Source: DATEDA01 sp963789885 (GTDB lineage: Bacteria > Pseudomonadota > Gammaproteobacteria > Burkholderiales > SG8-39). From it: a DNA stretch of 64,000 bases. This document shows positions 20,608-29,756 of the stretch, one piece after another. Position numbers and translations under genes: made by a program. Position 1 is the first letter of the stretch, and every line of letters starts with the position of its first letter. Under the pieces are notes generated by a model. The model saw only the letters and a list, made by a program, of their open reading frames with translations, was not told the origin of the DNA and searched no databases. The stretch lies in NCBI GenBank assembly GCA_963789885.1, contig CAWBNB010000010.1, forward strand, positions 62,001-126,000, read 5' to 3'.

Positions 20608-21561
20608 GTGAACTGGCTTGCGGCAGGTGTACTTGCGTTGTTCTCGTCGCTTGCCTCGGCACAAGGTTTCCCCGAACGCCCCGTGCGCCTGATCGTGGCG
20701 CTGCCACCCGGCGGCTCGCCGGATCTGATCGCGCGCACCATCGCGCAGGGACTTCAAGGGGTCTGGCCGCAGCCGGTGGTGGTGGAGAACCGGCCCGGCG
20801 CAAGCCAGAACATCGCTTCCGAGCTGGTGGCGAAGAGCGCGCCGGACGGATACACCTGGCTAATCGCGCCCGACAACGTGTTCGTAGTCAATCCGCATCT
20901 CGCCAGGCAATCCTTCGATCCTCTCGCCGACCTCGCGCCCGTCACGCTGCTCGCGCGCATCCAGTTCCTGCTCGTCGTGCATCCGTCGGTACCGGCCAAT
21001 TCGGTGGCCGAGCTGGTCGCCTATGCGAAGTCCAGGCCGGGCGAGCTCAATTTCGGCTCCTCGGGCACTGGCAGCCCGCAGTTCCTCGGCGGCACGCTGC
21101 TAACCCAGCTGTCGGGCACGAAAATGAACCACGTGCCGTACAAGGGGGCCGCGCCGGCGGTGGCGGACCTGCTGGCAGGCCGGATCCAGGTCTGGATCGG
21201 CGCCGCGAACTCGCTGCTTCCGCACATCCGCGCCGGCAAGCTGCGGCTGCTCGCGACCGCCGCTTCGCAGCGCTTCGGCGAGTTTCCGGATGTGCCTACG
21301 GTCGCCGAAGCCGGCGTTCCCGGGTTCTCGCTTTACCCCTGGATTGGCTTGTTCATGCCCGCGAAGACGCCACCCGAGTTGATCGCGAAGGTGAATCCCG
21401 ACGTGACTCGGATCCTCGGTCTTCCCGAGGTCAGAGCACGGCTGGTGCCGCAAGGCATCGACCTCTCGACCGGCTCGCCCGAGGAACTCGCAAATCTGAT
21501 CCGCGAGGATCACGCGCGCTGGGGCACGGTGATCCGCGAGGCAGGGGTAAAGGAGGAATGA
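20608..21561 (+). CDS. Tripartite tricarboxylate transporter (Bug/TctC) substrate-binding protein
   Basis: A 317-residue periplasmic binding protein. The signal peptide ends near SLASAQG and the typical Bug opening is FPERPVRLIVALPPGGSPDL. Later motifs are VENRPGASQNIASE, NHVPYKGAAPAVADLLAGRI and FPDVPTVAEAGVPGF. It starts at GTG 20608. The family binds carboxylates for TctAB-type transporters or sensing; no transporter membrane genes are beside it, which is usual for orphan Bug proteins in Burkholderiales. Confidence 0.92.
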   Translation: MNWLAAGVLALFSSLASAQGFPERPVRLIVALPPGGSPDLIARTIAQGLQGVWPQPVVVENRPGASQNIASELVAKSAPDGYTWLIAPDNVFVVNPHLARQSFDPLADLAPVTLLARIQFLLVVHPSVPANSVAELVAYAKSRPGELNFGSSGTGSPQFLGGTLLTQLSGTKMNHVPYKGAAPAVADLLAGRIQVWIGAANSLLPHIRAGKLRLLATAASQRFGEFPDVPTVAEAGVPGFSLYPWIGLFMPAKTPPELIAKVNPDVTRILGLPEVRARLVPQGIDLSTGSPEELANLIREDHARWGTVIREAGVKEE

Positions 21562-21644
21562 ACGTGGCGCGCGAGTCGCGGTCGACGCTCGAATAACTGG
21601 TCAGGTTCCGGCCGCGCAGGCGCGATTCCTGGTCGACCTTCCCA

Positions 21645-23447
21645 TCACCCGTCCAGCTTGCCGAGGCCCGGCGCGCCAGTCGATGCCGCACCGGTCGAGT
21701 AGCCGCCAGCGACGCGCGCGTCGACCACCGCGACCGCGCCGCCGCGCACCGCGTCGATCGCCTCGCGCAGGCTCCGTGCGAGCGCGCCCCGGTCGTCGAC
21801 CGGCCCGAAGCCGTGCGCGCCTTGCGCGCGCGCCATCGCCGCGAGGTCGATGTCCGGCCCGGCGATGCGCTGGCCGATCCAGCGGTTCTCGACCGGGCGG
21901 CCGCGCTGGCGTGCGACCCGCTCCTGATGCAGCTCGTCGTTGAAGAACGAGCGGTTGTTGGCGATCACGACGAGGAGCGGGATGCCGTAGTGCGTCGCCG
22001 TCCAGAACGCGCTGACGCCCATCAGGAAGTCGCCGTCGCCCATGAACGCGACCGGGATGCGACCCGAGCCGCGCAGCGCGAGCGCCGCACCCACCGCCAT
22101 CCCGGGACCCGAGCCGACGCCCGCGCCGCCGTCCTGCCCGATGAAGTCGAGCGGATGCCGGAAGGCGCGATAGGCGCCGCCCCAGCTTAGCGGTACGCGC
22201 AAGTAGCAGGCAGGGGTGTCGCCGAGCGCTTCGTTCATCGCGGCAGCGACGCTCGCGACGGTGAGCTCGCCATCGGCCGGCGCTGCCGCCGGTGCGGCCT
22301 GCGCCGGTACGCTCGCCGCCGGCGCCGTGCGCTTCATCGCCGCCATGAGGAGCGGCACCGCGACGTCGGGCTCGGCAAGCAGGTGGCAATCGACCGGCGG
22401 CAAACCCTGATGGTCCATGCTCCAGCCGCGATGCCCGTGTAGGTCGACCGAGATCTGAATCACCTTGGCCGACACCGGGGCCGCACCGTAGGCGCTCTTC
22501 AGCGTCCCGGCGAGATCGTTCCAGTCGAGGCTGAGGACGACGTCGGCGGAGCGGACGAGCTCGGCGCCTGCCGGCGAAAGGAACGTCGCGGGCGGCACCG
22601 GGTGCAGCGGATGATCGGTCGGAAACGCCGCCGCCTGCTTGATGTCGGTCATCACGCGCGCGCCGAGCTTCTCCGCGAGCGCAACGCGTTCGCGCCATGC
22701 CCCCTCGCTGCGGCCCACTCGACCGGCGAGGACGAGCGGCCGCACCGCTCCATCGAGCAGTTGCGCCGCCCGGGCGAGCATCTCGGGGGACGGCTGCGCC
22801 GGCGGCGGTGGCGCGAAACGCGATGCGTCGGGCACGGTCGGCGCCGCATCGAGCTGCGACTCCTGGAGGCCGGCGTCAAGGCAGATGTAGACCGGCCCGC
22901 GCGGCGCGGTGTTGGCGAGGAGTGCGCCGCGCAGGATCGACTCCTGCGCCGCGGCCGTCGAAGCGGGCTGGTCGTCCCACTTGGTGTAGTCGCGTACGAG
23001 CCCGCCCTGGTCGCGCGCGGTGTGGATCCAGTCGATCCATGGCCGGCGCTTGGCCGCGTCGACCGGCCCGGTCGCGCCGAGCACGAGCACCGGCACGCGG
23101 TCGCACCAGGCGTTGAAGATCGTCATCGTCGCGTGCATCAGGCCGACGTTGGCGTGCAGCGCCGCCGCCATCATCCGGCCCGACACGCGGTAGTAGCCGT
23201 GGGCGATCGCCACCGCATGCTCCTCGTGCAGGCAGACCAGCATCCGCGGCTGCTGGTTGCCGAGATAATTGACGAGGCTGTCGTGCAGGCCGCGGAAGCT
23301 CGCGCCCGGGACGAGCGCGATGAACGGAACGTCGAGCGCGCGCAGGGCCGCGGCGACCGCGTCGCTGCCCCAGTAGGTCGGCGGCTCGGTCCCGGGGCGC
23401 GGCGTCTCGGCGCCGGGCACGTGCGTCACTCCGTTCCTCATGTCCAT
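21645..23447 (-). CDS. Thiamine-pyrophosphate-dependent enzyme (acetolactate synthase / benzoylformate decarboxylase-like)
   Basis: About 600 residues with the three-domain TPP-enzyme layout. The N-terminal PYR domain has the activating Glu in CLHEEHAVAIAHGYYRVSG, the central domain has LVLAGRVGRSEGAW, and the PP domain has the TPP/Mg motif GDGDFLMGVSAFWTA ... VIANNRSFFN. A Pro/Ala-rich linker (near residues 400-420) precedes the PP domain. ATG 23447 (MDMRNG) was chosen because upstream in-frame codons lack family features. It follows a Bug protein by 13 bases, so the imported carboxylate may be its substrate. It lacks a regulatory subunit, so a biosynthetic acetolactate synthase is unlikely. 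Confidence 0.85.
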   Translation of the reverse strand: MDMRNGVTHVPGAETPRPGTEPPTYWGSDAVAAALRALDVPFIALVPGASFRGLHDSLVNYLGNQQPRMLVCLHEEHAVAIAHGYYRVSGRMMAAALHANVGLMHATMTIFNAWCDRVPVLVLGATGPVDAAKRRPWIDWIHTARDQGGLVRDYTKWDDQPASTAAAQESILRGALLANTAPRGPVYICLDAGLQESQLDAAPTVPDASRFAPPPPAQPSPEMLARAAQLLDGAVRPLVLAGRVGRSEGAWRERVALAEKLGARVMTDIKQAAAFPTDHPLHPVPPATFLSPAGAELVRSADVVLSLDWNDLAGTLKSAYGAAPVSAKVIQISVDLHGHRGWSMDHQGLPPVDCHLLAEPDVAVPLLMAAMKRTAPAASVPAQAAPAAAPADGELTVASVAAAMNEALGDTPACYLRVPLSWGGAYRAFRHPLDFIGQDGGAGVGSGPGMAVGAALALRGSGRIPVAFMGDGDFLMGVSAFWTATHYGIPLLVVIANNRSFFNDELHQERVARQRGRPVENRWIGQRIAGPDIDLAAMARAQGAHGFGPVDDRGALARSLREAIDAVRGGAVAVVDARVAGGYSTGAASTGAPGLGKLDG

Positions 23448-23460
23448 CGTCCGTACCCCG

Positions 23461-24426
23461 TCAGTTGACCTTGATCCCGCCGTCGCGCGCCGCCTTGCCG
23501 AACCGCTCCATGTCGGCGCGGATCGCCTCCGCGAAGCGCTCCGGCGTGCCGCCGAGCGGCTCGTAGGACTGGGCAACGAGCTTCTCCCGGAGCTCCGGCG
23601 ACTGCACCGCCTTGTTCACTTCGTCGTTGAGCCGCGCGAGCACCGGCGCCGGCGTCTTCGCCGGTGCGACCAGGCCGAACCACAGGTCGACTTGGTAGCC
23701 GGGAAACCCGAGCTCGGCGACGGTCGGCACATCGGGCGCGAACTGCGTGCGGCTCGCACCGAGGACCGCGAACCCGCGGAGTTTTCCCGCCTTGATCTGC
23801 GGATTGAAGTGGGCGACGGTGCTGATGAAGATCGGAACCGTGCCGGCGAGGACCGCGGTCAGCGCGTCGCCGCAGCCCTTGTACGGCACGTGCGTCCACT
23901 GGAACCCCCCGGCCGAAGCGAGCATCTCGCCGGCGAGGTGCTGCGGCGAGGCGGGTCCGCACGTCGTGTAGTTCGTCCTGCCGCCCGCCGCGCGCACCTG
24001 CGCGAGCAGCTCCTGGAACGACGCCGCCGGGTACGACGGGTGCGCGCCGATCATGATCGGCGTACCGGCCACCAGCGCGACCGGCGCGAGATCCGTGAGG
24101 GTGTCGTACGGCACTTTCGCGTAAAGCGCGGGGATGATCGCGATGTTGTTCGGGACCATCACCAGGGTGTGGCCGTCCGGCTCGGCCTTCGCGGCGAAGT
24201 CGATGCCGATCATCCCGCCGGCACCCGACTTGTTCTCGACCAGGCACGGCTGCGCGAGCGACTGCGCGAAGCGCTCGCAGAGATAACGCGAGAGGAGATC
24301 CACCGCGCCGCCGGGCGGATACGGCGCAACGATCCGGACGGGCTTCGACGGGAAGGTCTGGGCCGGCACCGCCAGCGGCACGGCCGCTGCGGCGATCCAC
24401 GCGAGGCCGGCGAGCGCCCGTTTCAT
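23461..24426 (-). CDS. Bug/TctC-family periplasmic substrate-binding protein
   Basis: A 321-residue binding protein. The signal peptide ends near AVPAQT and the Bug motifs are FPSKPVRIVAPYPPGGAVDLL, VENKSGAGGMIG, WTHVPYKGCGDALTAVLAG and VPTVAELGFPGYQ. It lies 13 bases upstream of the TPP enzyme on the same strand, implying one transcript. It shares only family-level similarity with the binding protein at 20608, so this is not a local duplication. The ligand is unknown. Confidence 0.93.
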   Translation of the reverse strand: MKRALAGLAWIAAAAVPLAVPAQTFPSKPVRIVAPYPPGGAVDLLSRYLCERFAQSLAQPCLVENKSGAGGMIGIDFAAKAEPDGHTLVMVPNNIAIIPALYAKVPYDTLTDLAPVALVAGTPIMIGAHPSYPAASFQELLAQVRAAGGRTNYTTCGPASPQHLAGEMLASAGGFQWTHVPYKGCGDALTAVLAGTVPIFISTVAHFNPQIKAGKLRGFAVLGASRTQFAPDVPTVAELGFPGYQVDLWFGLVAPAKTPAPVLARLNDEVNKAVQSPELREKLVAQSYEPLGGTPERFAEAIRADMERFGKAARDGGIKVN

Positions 24427-24455
24427 GCGGTGCGGGAGGCATCCATGGCGCGTCC

Positions 24456-24461
24456 ACTATA
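24456..24461 (-). promoter_or_regulatory. Candidate -10 for the Bug / TPP-enzyme operon
   Basis: TATAGT read on the minus strand, about 30 bases upstream of the binding-protein ATG. No -35 consensus is visible at 17 bases. Confidence 0.3.
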
Positions 24462-24511
24462 GCGGAGCGTAGGTCGCGGCGCCCGGCACCGATTCGCCCC
24501 GGCGAAGCCGG

Positions 24512-24517
24512 TAGAAT
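24512..24517 (+). promoter_or_regulatory. Candidate -10 for glyQS
   Basis: TAGAAT with a GC-rich discriminator, 36 bases before the glyQ GTG. No clear -35 is present. It is divergent from the Bug operon promoter in the same 127-base gap. Confidence 0.35.
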
Positions 24518-24553
24518 CGCGGCCTTCCGCGCATCGCGAGCCGCTCGAGCCAC

Positions 24554-25432
24554 GTGTACTTCCAGGACGTCATCCTCCGCCTGCAGCAGTTCTGGGGTGA
24601 GCGCGGCTGCGCGCTCCTGCAGCCCTACGACATGGAGGTCGGTGCCGGGACGTTCCACACCGCGACCTTCCTCCGGGCGATCGGACCGGAACCCTGGAAC
24701 GCGGCGTACGTGCAGCCCTCGCGCCGCCCGAAGGACGGCCGCTACGGCGAGAACCCGAACCGGCTCCAGCACTATTACCAGTACCAGGTGGTGCTGAAGC
24801 CTTCGCCCGACGACATCCAGGACCAGTACCTCGATTCCCTGCGCGCGCTCGGCGTCGATCCGTCGCAGCACGACATCCGCTTCGTGGAGGACGACTGGGA
24901 GTCGCCGACGCTCGGCGCGTGGGGGCTCGGCTGGGAGGTGTGGCTCGACGGGATGGAAGTGACGCAGTTCACCTACTTCCAGGAAGTCGGGTCGCTCGTC
25001 TGCAAGCCGGTGCTCGGCGAGATCACCTACGGGCTCGAGCGCCTCACCATGTACCTGCAGGGCGTCGAGAACGTCTACGACCTGGTGTGGACGCCGGGTG
25101 TCACCTACGGCGACGTCTATCACCAGAACGAAGTCGAGCAGTCGAGGTACAACTTCGAAGAGAGCGACGCGAAGTGGCTGCTCGGGCTCTTCGGCGACTA
25201 CGAGCGCGAGGCGAAACGCCTGATGGCGGTGGGGCTCGCCCTGCCGGCGTACGAGATGGTCATGAAGTGCTCCCACACGTTCAACCTGCTCGACGCGCGC
25301 GGCGCGATCTCGGTCACCGAGCGCGCGGCATACATCGGCCGCGTGCGAGCGCTCGCCCGCGCGGTGGCACAGGCGTACTACGAGTCGCGGGAGCGGCTCG
25401 GTTTCCCGATGCTGAAGAAGGCGGCGCAGTGA
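24554..25432 (+). CDS. glyQ: Glycine--tRNA ligase alpha subunit
   Basis: The catalytic alpha subunit of the tetrameric bacterial glycyl-tRNA synthetase, 292 residues. It opens YFQDVILRLQQFWGERGC and has QPYDMEVGAGTFH, the WNAAYVQPSRRPKDGRYGENPNRLQ motif-2 region and EITYGLERLTMYLQGV. The start is GTG 24554. Its stop overlaps the glyS start (GTGA). Confidence 0.97.
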   Translation: MYFQDVILRLQQFWGERGCALLQPYDMEVGAGTFHTATFLRAIGPEPWNAAYVQPSRRPKDGRYGENPNRLQHYYQYQVVLKPSPDDIQDQYLDSLRALGVDPSQHDIRFVEDDWESPTLGAWGLGWEVWLDGMEVTQFTYFQEVGSLVCKPVLGEITYGLERLTMYLQGVENVYDLVWTPGVTYGDVYHQNEVEQSRYNFEESDAKWLLGLFGDYEREAKRLMAVGLALPAYEMVMKCSHTFNLLDARGAISVTERAAYIGRVRALARAVAQAYYESRERLGFPMLKKAAQ

Positions 25433-27501
25433 AGGCGTCGCTCCTCGTCGAGCTCCTCACCGAGGAGCTGCCGCCGAAGGTGCTGCGCGCGCTCGGCTAT
25501 TCGTTCGCCGACGCGCTCGTCGCCGGCCTGCGGAGCGAAGGGTTCGCGCCGGCCGATGGGGACTTCACGGTGTACGCGACGCCGCGACGACTCGGCGTGC
25601 TTGCTCGCGACGTCGCGGCGCAGGCGCCGGACCGCGAGGTGCTCGCGAAGGGACCGTCGCTGAAGGCGGGGCTCGGCGCCGACGGGACCCCGTCGCAGGC
25701 GCTGCTCGGTTTCGCCAAGAAGCAGGGCGTGGCGGTCGAGCGACTCGAGCGCATCCACGACGGCAAACAGGAAGTGTTCGCGTTCCGCTCGGTCGCGAAC
25801 GGCGCGCGGCTCGACGCGACGCTCGCGGGGCTGGTCGAGGCCGCGCTGAAGAAGCTGCCGATCCCGAAGATGATGCGCTGGGGCGACCGCGACGAGGAAT
25901 TCGTGCGTCCGGTGCGCGGCCTGGCGTTGCTGCACGGCGACCGCGTCGTACCGGGGACCGTGCTCGGCCAATCGAGCGGCCGCACGACGCACGGGCACAG
26001 GTTCCTGGGCAAGGGCGCGATCGAGATCGCGCGCGCCGACGACTACGAGGCACTGCTCGAGCGCGACGGCAAGGTGATCGCGAACTTCGAGCTCCGCGCG
26101 CGCAAGATGCGCGAGGAGCTCAAGGCCGCCGCGGGGGCAGCGTCGATCGCCGCGGAGGAGTCGCTCTACGACGAGGTAACCGCGCTGGTCGAGTTCCCTG
26201 CTGTGTACGAGGCGCATTTCGAGAAGGCGTTCCTGGAAGTGCCGCAGGAATGCCTGATGCTCACGATGAAGCAGAACCAGAAGTACTTCCCGCTCGTGGA
26301 CGGCCAGGGAAGGCTCGCGAACCGGTTTCTGATCGTCTCCAACATGGCGATCCCGCACCCGCATCACATCGTGCACGGCAACGAGCGGGTGCTGCGGGCG
26401 CGGCTCGCCGACGCGAAGTTCTTCTACGACCAGGACCGGCGCGTGACGCTCGCCGCACGCGTCGCCGGGCTCGCGAACGTGGTGTTCCACAACAAGCTCG
26501 GCAGCCAGCTCGAGCGCGTCGATCGGATCGAGCGGCTCGCGGCGATCGTGGCGACGAAACTCGGCGAGGACGAGGCGGCGACGCGGCGCGCCGCCCGCCT
26601 CTGCAAGGCCGACCTCCTCACCGGGATGGTCGGCGAGTTCCCCGAGCTGCAGGGCATCATGGGCACGTACTACGCACGTCACGACGGCGAGCCCGAGGCG
26701 GTCGCCGGCGCGATCGAGGCGCACTACCGTCCGCGCTTCGCCGGCGACGCGCTGCCCGAGACGCGCGTCGGCGCGTGCGTCGCGCTCGCGGACAAGCTCG
26801 TCACGCTTGCCGGCCTGTTCGGCATCGGGCAGCAGCCAACCGGCGACAAGGATCCGTTCGGCATGCGGCGGCAGGCGCTCGGCGTTGTGCGGATCCTCGT
26901 CGAGCAGGACTTGCCGCTTTCCATCCTCGATCTGGCGGACGCCGCGTCCGCGACGTACCCGTTCGGCGAGGTCGGCGGCGCGCAGACCGACATCGTCACG
27001 TTCATCCTCGAGCGGCTGCGCGGCTACCTCCGCGACGCGGGCTACACCGCGAACGAGGTCGAGGCGGTGCTGTCCCTGCGTCCGGTACGCCTGGACCTGG
27101 TGCCGCGGCAGCTCGCCGCCGTGCGCGCGTTCGCCAGCCTGCCGGAAGCCGAGAGTCTCGCCGCGGCGAACAAGCGCGTGGCCAACATCCTGCGGCAGGC
27201 GGCCGCCAAAGGCGAGGCATTCGCGAACGCCGACGCGAAGCTCCTGCAGGATCCGCAGGAGCGCGCGCTCTTCGACGCGCTTCGTGCCGCGTCGCGCGAC
27301 GCCACCCCGCGCTTCGAACAGGGCGACTTCACCGGCTACCTGAAGACCTTCGCGGTCCTCAAGGCACCGGTCGACGCGTTCTTCGATTCGGTGATGGTGA
27401 TGGTCGAGGATCCGTCGTTGCGCCGGAACCGGCTCGCCCTGCTCGAGGACCTGCGCCGCGAGATGAACCGCGTGGCCGACGTCTCGAAGCTCGCGGCGTA
27501 G
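25429..27501 (+). CDS. glyS: Glycine--tRNA ligase beta subunit
   Basis: The 690-residue beta subunit, which binds tRNA-Gly. Its features are SLLVELLTEELPPKVL at the N-terminus, the KMMRWGDRDEEFVRPVR segment, the HD-like region, and a C-terminal DALR-type anticodon-binding domain (VNEVEAVL-like region and RREMNRVADVSKLA). The GTG start overlaps the glyQ stop, ensuring equal subunit supply. Confidence 0.97.
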   Translation: MKASLLVELLTEELPPKVLRALGYSFADALVAGLRSEGFAPADGDFTVYATPRRLGVLARDVAAQAPDREVLAKGPSLKAGLGADGTPSQALLGFAKKQGVAVERLERIHDGKQEVFAFRSVANGARLDATLAGLVEAALKKLPIPKMMRWGDRDEEFVRPVRGLALLHGDRVVPGTVLGQSSGRTTHGHRFLGKGAIEIARADDYEALLERDGKVIANFELRARKMREELKAAAGAASIAAEESLYDEVTALVEFPAVYEAHFEKAFLEVPQECLMLTMKQNQKYFPLVDGQGRLANRFLIVSNMAIPHPHHIVHGNERVLRARLADAKFFYDQDRRVTLAARVAGLANVVFHNKLGSQLERVDRIERLAAIVATKLGEDEAATRRAARLCKADLLTGMVGEFPELQGIMGTYYARHDGEPEAVAGAIEAHYRPRFAGDALPETRVGACVALADKLVTLAGLFGIGQQPTGDKDPFGMRRQALGVVRILVEQDLPLSILDLADAASATYPFGEVGGAQTDIVTFILERLRGYLRDAGYTANEVEAVLSLRPVRLDLVPRQLAAVRAFASLPEAESLAAANKRVANILRQAAAKGEAFANADAKLLQDPQERALFDALRAASRDATPRFEQGDFTGYLKTFAVLKAPVDAFFDSVMVMVEDPSLRRNRLALLEDLRREMNRVADVSKLAA

Positions 27502-27555
27502 CCCGCCTGCGAAGCTGCGCTAAACTCCCGGCGTGCAATCCGGGCCACGCCAGCC

Positions 27556-28089
27556 GTGAAGCTCATCATCCTCGACCGCGACGGCGTCATCAACCATGAC
27601 AGCACCGCGTTCATCAAGGGCCCCGACGAGTGGAAGCCGATCCCGGGGAGTCTCGAGGCGATCGCGCGCCTCACCCAGGAGGGCTACCGCGTCGTGGTCG
27701 CGACCAACCAGTCGGGGATCGGCCGCGGCCTCTTCGACATGGCGACCCTGAACGCGGTGAACAGCAAGATGCACAAGATGGTGAGCCAGGCCGGCGGGCG
27801 CATCGAGGCGATCTTCTACTGCCCGGACACCGCCGAGTCGGATTCGCCGTACCGCAAGCCGAACCCCGGGATGTTCGTCGAGATCGGGGAGCGGCTCGCG
27901 ACCTCGCTCGAGGACGTGCCCGCGGTCGGCGATAGCTTGCGCGACCTGCAGGCGGCCGCAGCGGCGAAGGCGCAGCCGATCCTGGTGCTTACCGGCAAAG
28001 GCGCGAAGACGCTCGAAGCGGGCGGCCTGCCCGAAGGCACGCGGGTCTACCCGGATCTCGCGGCCGTCGCCGCGGCGCTCACCACGTAG
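27556..28089 (+). CDS. gmhB: D-glycero-beta-D-manno-heptose 1,7-bisphosphate 7-phosphatase-like (HAD-IIIA)
   Basis: A 177-residue HAD phosphatase for the ADP-heptose pathway of LPS core. Motif I is LIILDRDGVINHD, motif II is VVATNQSGIGRG, and the motif III/IV region is YRKPNPGM ... VPAVGDSLRDLQAA. The position (glyS-gmhB-plsC) is typical of betaproteobacteria. The zinc loop, normally with three Cys and a His between YCP and RKP, retains only one Cys (YCPDTAESDSPYRKP), so this is a zinc-less variant. It starts at GTG 27556. Confidence 0.85.
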   Translation: MKLIILDRDGVINHDSTAFIKGPDEWKPIPGSLEAIARLTQEGYRVVVATNQSGIGRGLFDMATLNAVNSKMHKMVSQAGGRIEAIFYCPDTAESDSPYRKPNPGMFVEIGERLATSLEDVPAVGDSLRDLQAAAAAKAQPILVLTGKGAKTLEAGGLPEGTRVYPDLAAVAAALTT

Positions 28090-28100
28090 CCGGGACGCGC

Positions 28101-28940
28101 ATGGCGATGGTCGCGGTACGTTCGGCGCTCTATCTCGCGATCCTCGTCGTCTATACCCCGTTTCACTGGGTGGCGTGCGCTCTCGCGGCGCCGCTGCCGC
28201 GGCTCGTGCGCTGGCGCGTCATCGCCGCCTGGCCGCAGCTCGCGACCTGGCTCGCACGCCACCTCCTCGGGATCGACTACGAGGTCCTCGGCCGCGATCA
28301 CATCCCCCGCGAGCCGTGCGTGATCCTCTCCAAGCACCAGTCGGCGTGGGAGACGATCGCCTACACGTCGATCTTTCCGCCGCACGTGTACGTGATCAAG
28401 CGCGAGCTGCTGTGGATCCCGTTCCTCGGCTGGGGGCTCGCGCTGATGAGCCCGATCGCGATCAATCGCGCCGACCGCAAACGGGCGATGCAGCGCCTGA
28501 TCGAACAGGGCGCCGAGCGCTTCCGCCAGGGGTTGTCGATCATGGTGTACCCGGAGGGCACTCGCATCGCGGTCGGACGGCGCGGCGTCTACAAGCTCGG
28601 CGGCGCGGCGATCGCGGTAAGCACCGGCGCGCGCGTCCTTCCGGTCGCGCACAACGCCGGGCTCGTGTGGCCGCGGAACTCGTTCCTGAAACATCCCGGC
28701 AAGGTGACCGTGGTGGTCGGACCGCCGATCGAGAGCGCCGGGCTCACCGCCGAACAGCTGATGCGCCGCGTCGAGGAGTGGATCGAAGGCGAGATGGAGC
28801 GGTTGACGCCGCCCGAGGCGATCCCCGGATCGCCGGCCTCGAGGACTCGCGCGCCTCGTGCAGCACGCGGTCGGCGAGCCGCCCCCCTCGCCCCGGCCCT
28901 CTCCGCCAAGGTCGGGCGAGAGCGAGACGAGGGCGTTTGA
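28101..28940 (+). CDS. plsC: 1-acyl-sn-glycerol-3-phosphate acyltransferase
   Basis: A membrane acyltransferase making phosphatidic acid. It has a hydrophobic N-terminus (residues 5-32). The catalytic box is KHQSAWET, where the usual HX4D aspartate is Glu, a variant seen in related betaproteobacterial proteins. The substrate motif is VYPEGTR, and PVAHNAGLVWPRNSF follows. The last ~35 residues are low-complexity Arg/Ala-rich and are encoded by a repeat-like hairpin element (28885-28933), so the native C-terminus probably ends near residue 245. Confidence 0.92.
   Translation: MAMVAVRSALYLAILVVYTPFHWVACALAAPLPRLVRWRVIAAWPQLATWLARHLLGIDYEVLGRDHIPREPCVILSKHQSAWETIAYTSIFPPHVYVIKRELLWIPFLGWGLALMSPIAINRADRKRAMQRLIEQGAERFRQGLSIMVYPEGTRIAVGRRGVYKLGGAAIAVSTGARVLPVAHNAGLVWPRNSFLKHPGKVTVVVGPPIESAGLTAEQLMRRVEEWIEGEMERLTPPEAIPGSPASRTRAPRAARGRRAAPLAPALSAKVGRERDEGV
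28885..28933. repeat. Imperfect palindromic intergenic-type repeat at the plsC 3' end
   Basis: A C/T-rich arm beginning CCCTCGCCCCGGCCCTCTCC is followed by a G/A-rich arm ending CGAGGG. The ends pair perfectly over 6 bases and the interior pairs partly. It resembles the CCCTC...GAGGG elements scattered between genes in many proteobacteria. It is read through by the plsC frame. Confidence 0.5.
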
Positions 28941-28941
28941 A

Positions 28942-29730
28942 ATGTCGTCGCAGCTCGAACTGCCGTTCCTCGCCGAAGCGGGCCGCAGCGACCTGAGAGG
29001 GCCGACGCAGGCGCCGCCCGGGCGGCTGCGGCATGTGCAGCTTTCCGGGCGTGTCGTGCCGTACTGGCTTCGGCGCGCGCGCCGCCGGACGATCGGGATC
29101 GTCGTCGACGAGCGCGGTGTCTCGGCCGCCGCGCCGCGCTGGGCGACGATCGGCGAGATCGAGGCGTTCATCCGCGAGAAGGAGCGCTGGGTGACGAAGC
29201 GCCTCGACGAGGTCCGCCGCGAGGCGCGCGCGCCGTTCCTGTGGCAGGAAGGCGCCCGGCTCCCCTTCCTCGGCCGCGACGTCGCGCTCGCGCGCACGGT
29301 CTGGGCGGGTGTCCGGCTCGCCGGGGAGCGGCTGGAGGTGCCGGGGGTCGCGTTCGAGAGCGCGACGCGCCTGCGCGAAGCGGTGCTCGAGTGGGTGCGG
29401 CGCGCGGCGCTCGCGCTGTACCTCGAGCGCGTCGCCGCGCTGCGCGCGCGGATCGGCGTACCGGCGCCCGAGGTCGCGCTGTCGAACGCGACGTCGCAGT
29501 GGGGCAGCTGCACCCAGACCCTCGACGGCCGCGGGCGCGTGCTGCTGCACTGGAAGCTGGTGCACTTCGAGCCGCGCCTCGTCGACTACGTCGTCGCACA
29601 CGAGCTCGCGCACCTGCGGCACATGGATCACTCGGCCGCGTTCTGGCGCGTCGTCGAGTCGGTATTCCCGGAACACAAGTGGGCTCGGCGCGAGCTGCGC
29701 GAGCGCGGTCACCTGATACCGGATCTGTAG
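28942..29730 (+). CDS. YgjP-like (SprT/M48-type) zinc metallopeptidase domain protein
   Basis: A 262-residue protein of the DUF45/YgjP family. The zinc motif is VVAHELAHLRHMDHSAAFW near residues 216-234, preceded by the family signature SNATSQWGSCTQTLDGRGRV. It is predicted cytosolic with no signal peptide. Members are thought to be metal-dependent proteases but targets are unknown. ATG 28942 follows the plsC stop by one base; the frame extends further upstream through the repeat element. Confidence 0.88.
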   Translation: MSSQLELPFLAEAGRSDLRGPTQAPPGRLRHVQLSGRVVPYWLRRARRRTIGIVVDERGVSAAAPRWATIGEIEAFIREKERWVTKRLDEVRREARAPFLWQEGARLPFLGRDVALARTVWAGVRLAGERLEVPGVAFESATRLREAVLEWVRRAALALYLERVAALRARIGVPAPEVALSNATSQWGSCTQTLDGRGRVLLHWKLVHFEPRLVDYVVAHELAHLRHMDHSAAFWRVVESVFPEHKWARRELRERGHLIPDL

Positions 29731-29756
29731 CGACGACCAAGCGAAAGGAAACGGCG

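Noticed and set aside
23448..25276. Long minus-strand frame opposite glyQ
   Set aside because: It has no recognisable motifs and mirrors the codon pattern of glyQ; a shadow frame of GC-rich coding DNA.
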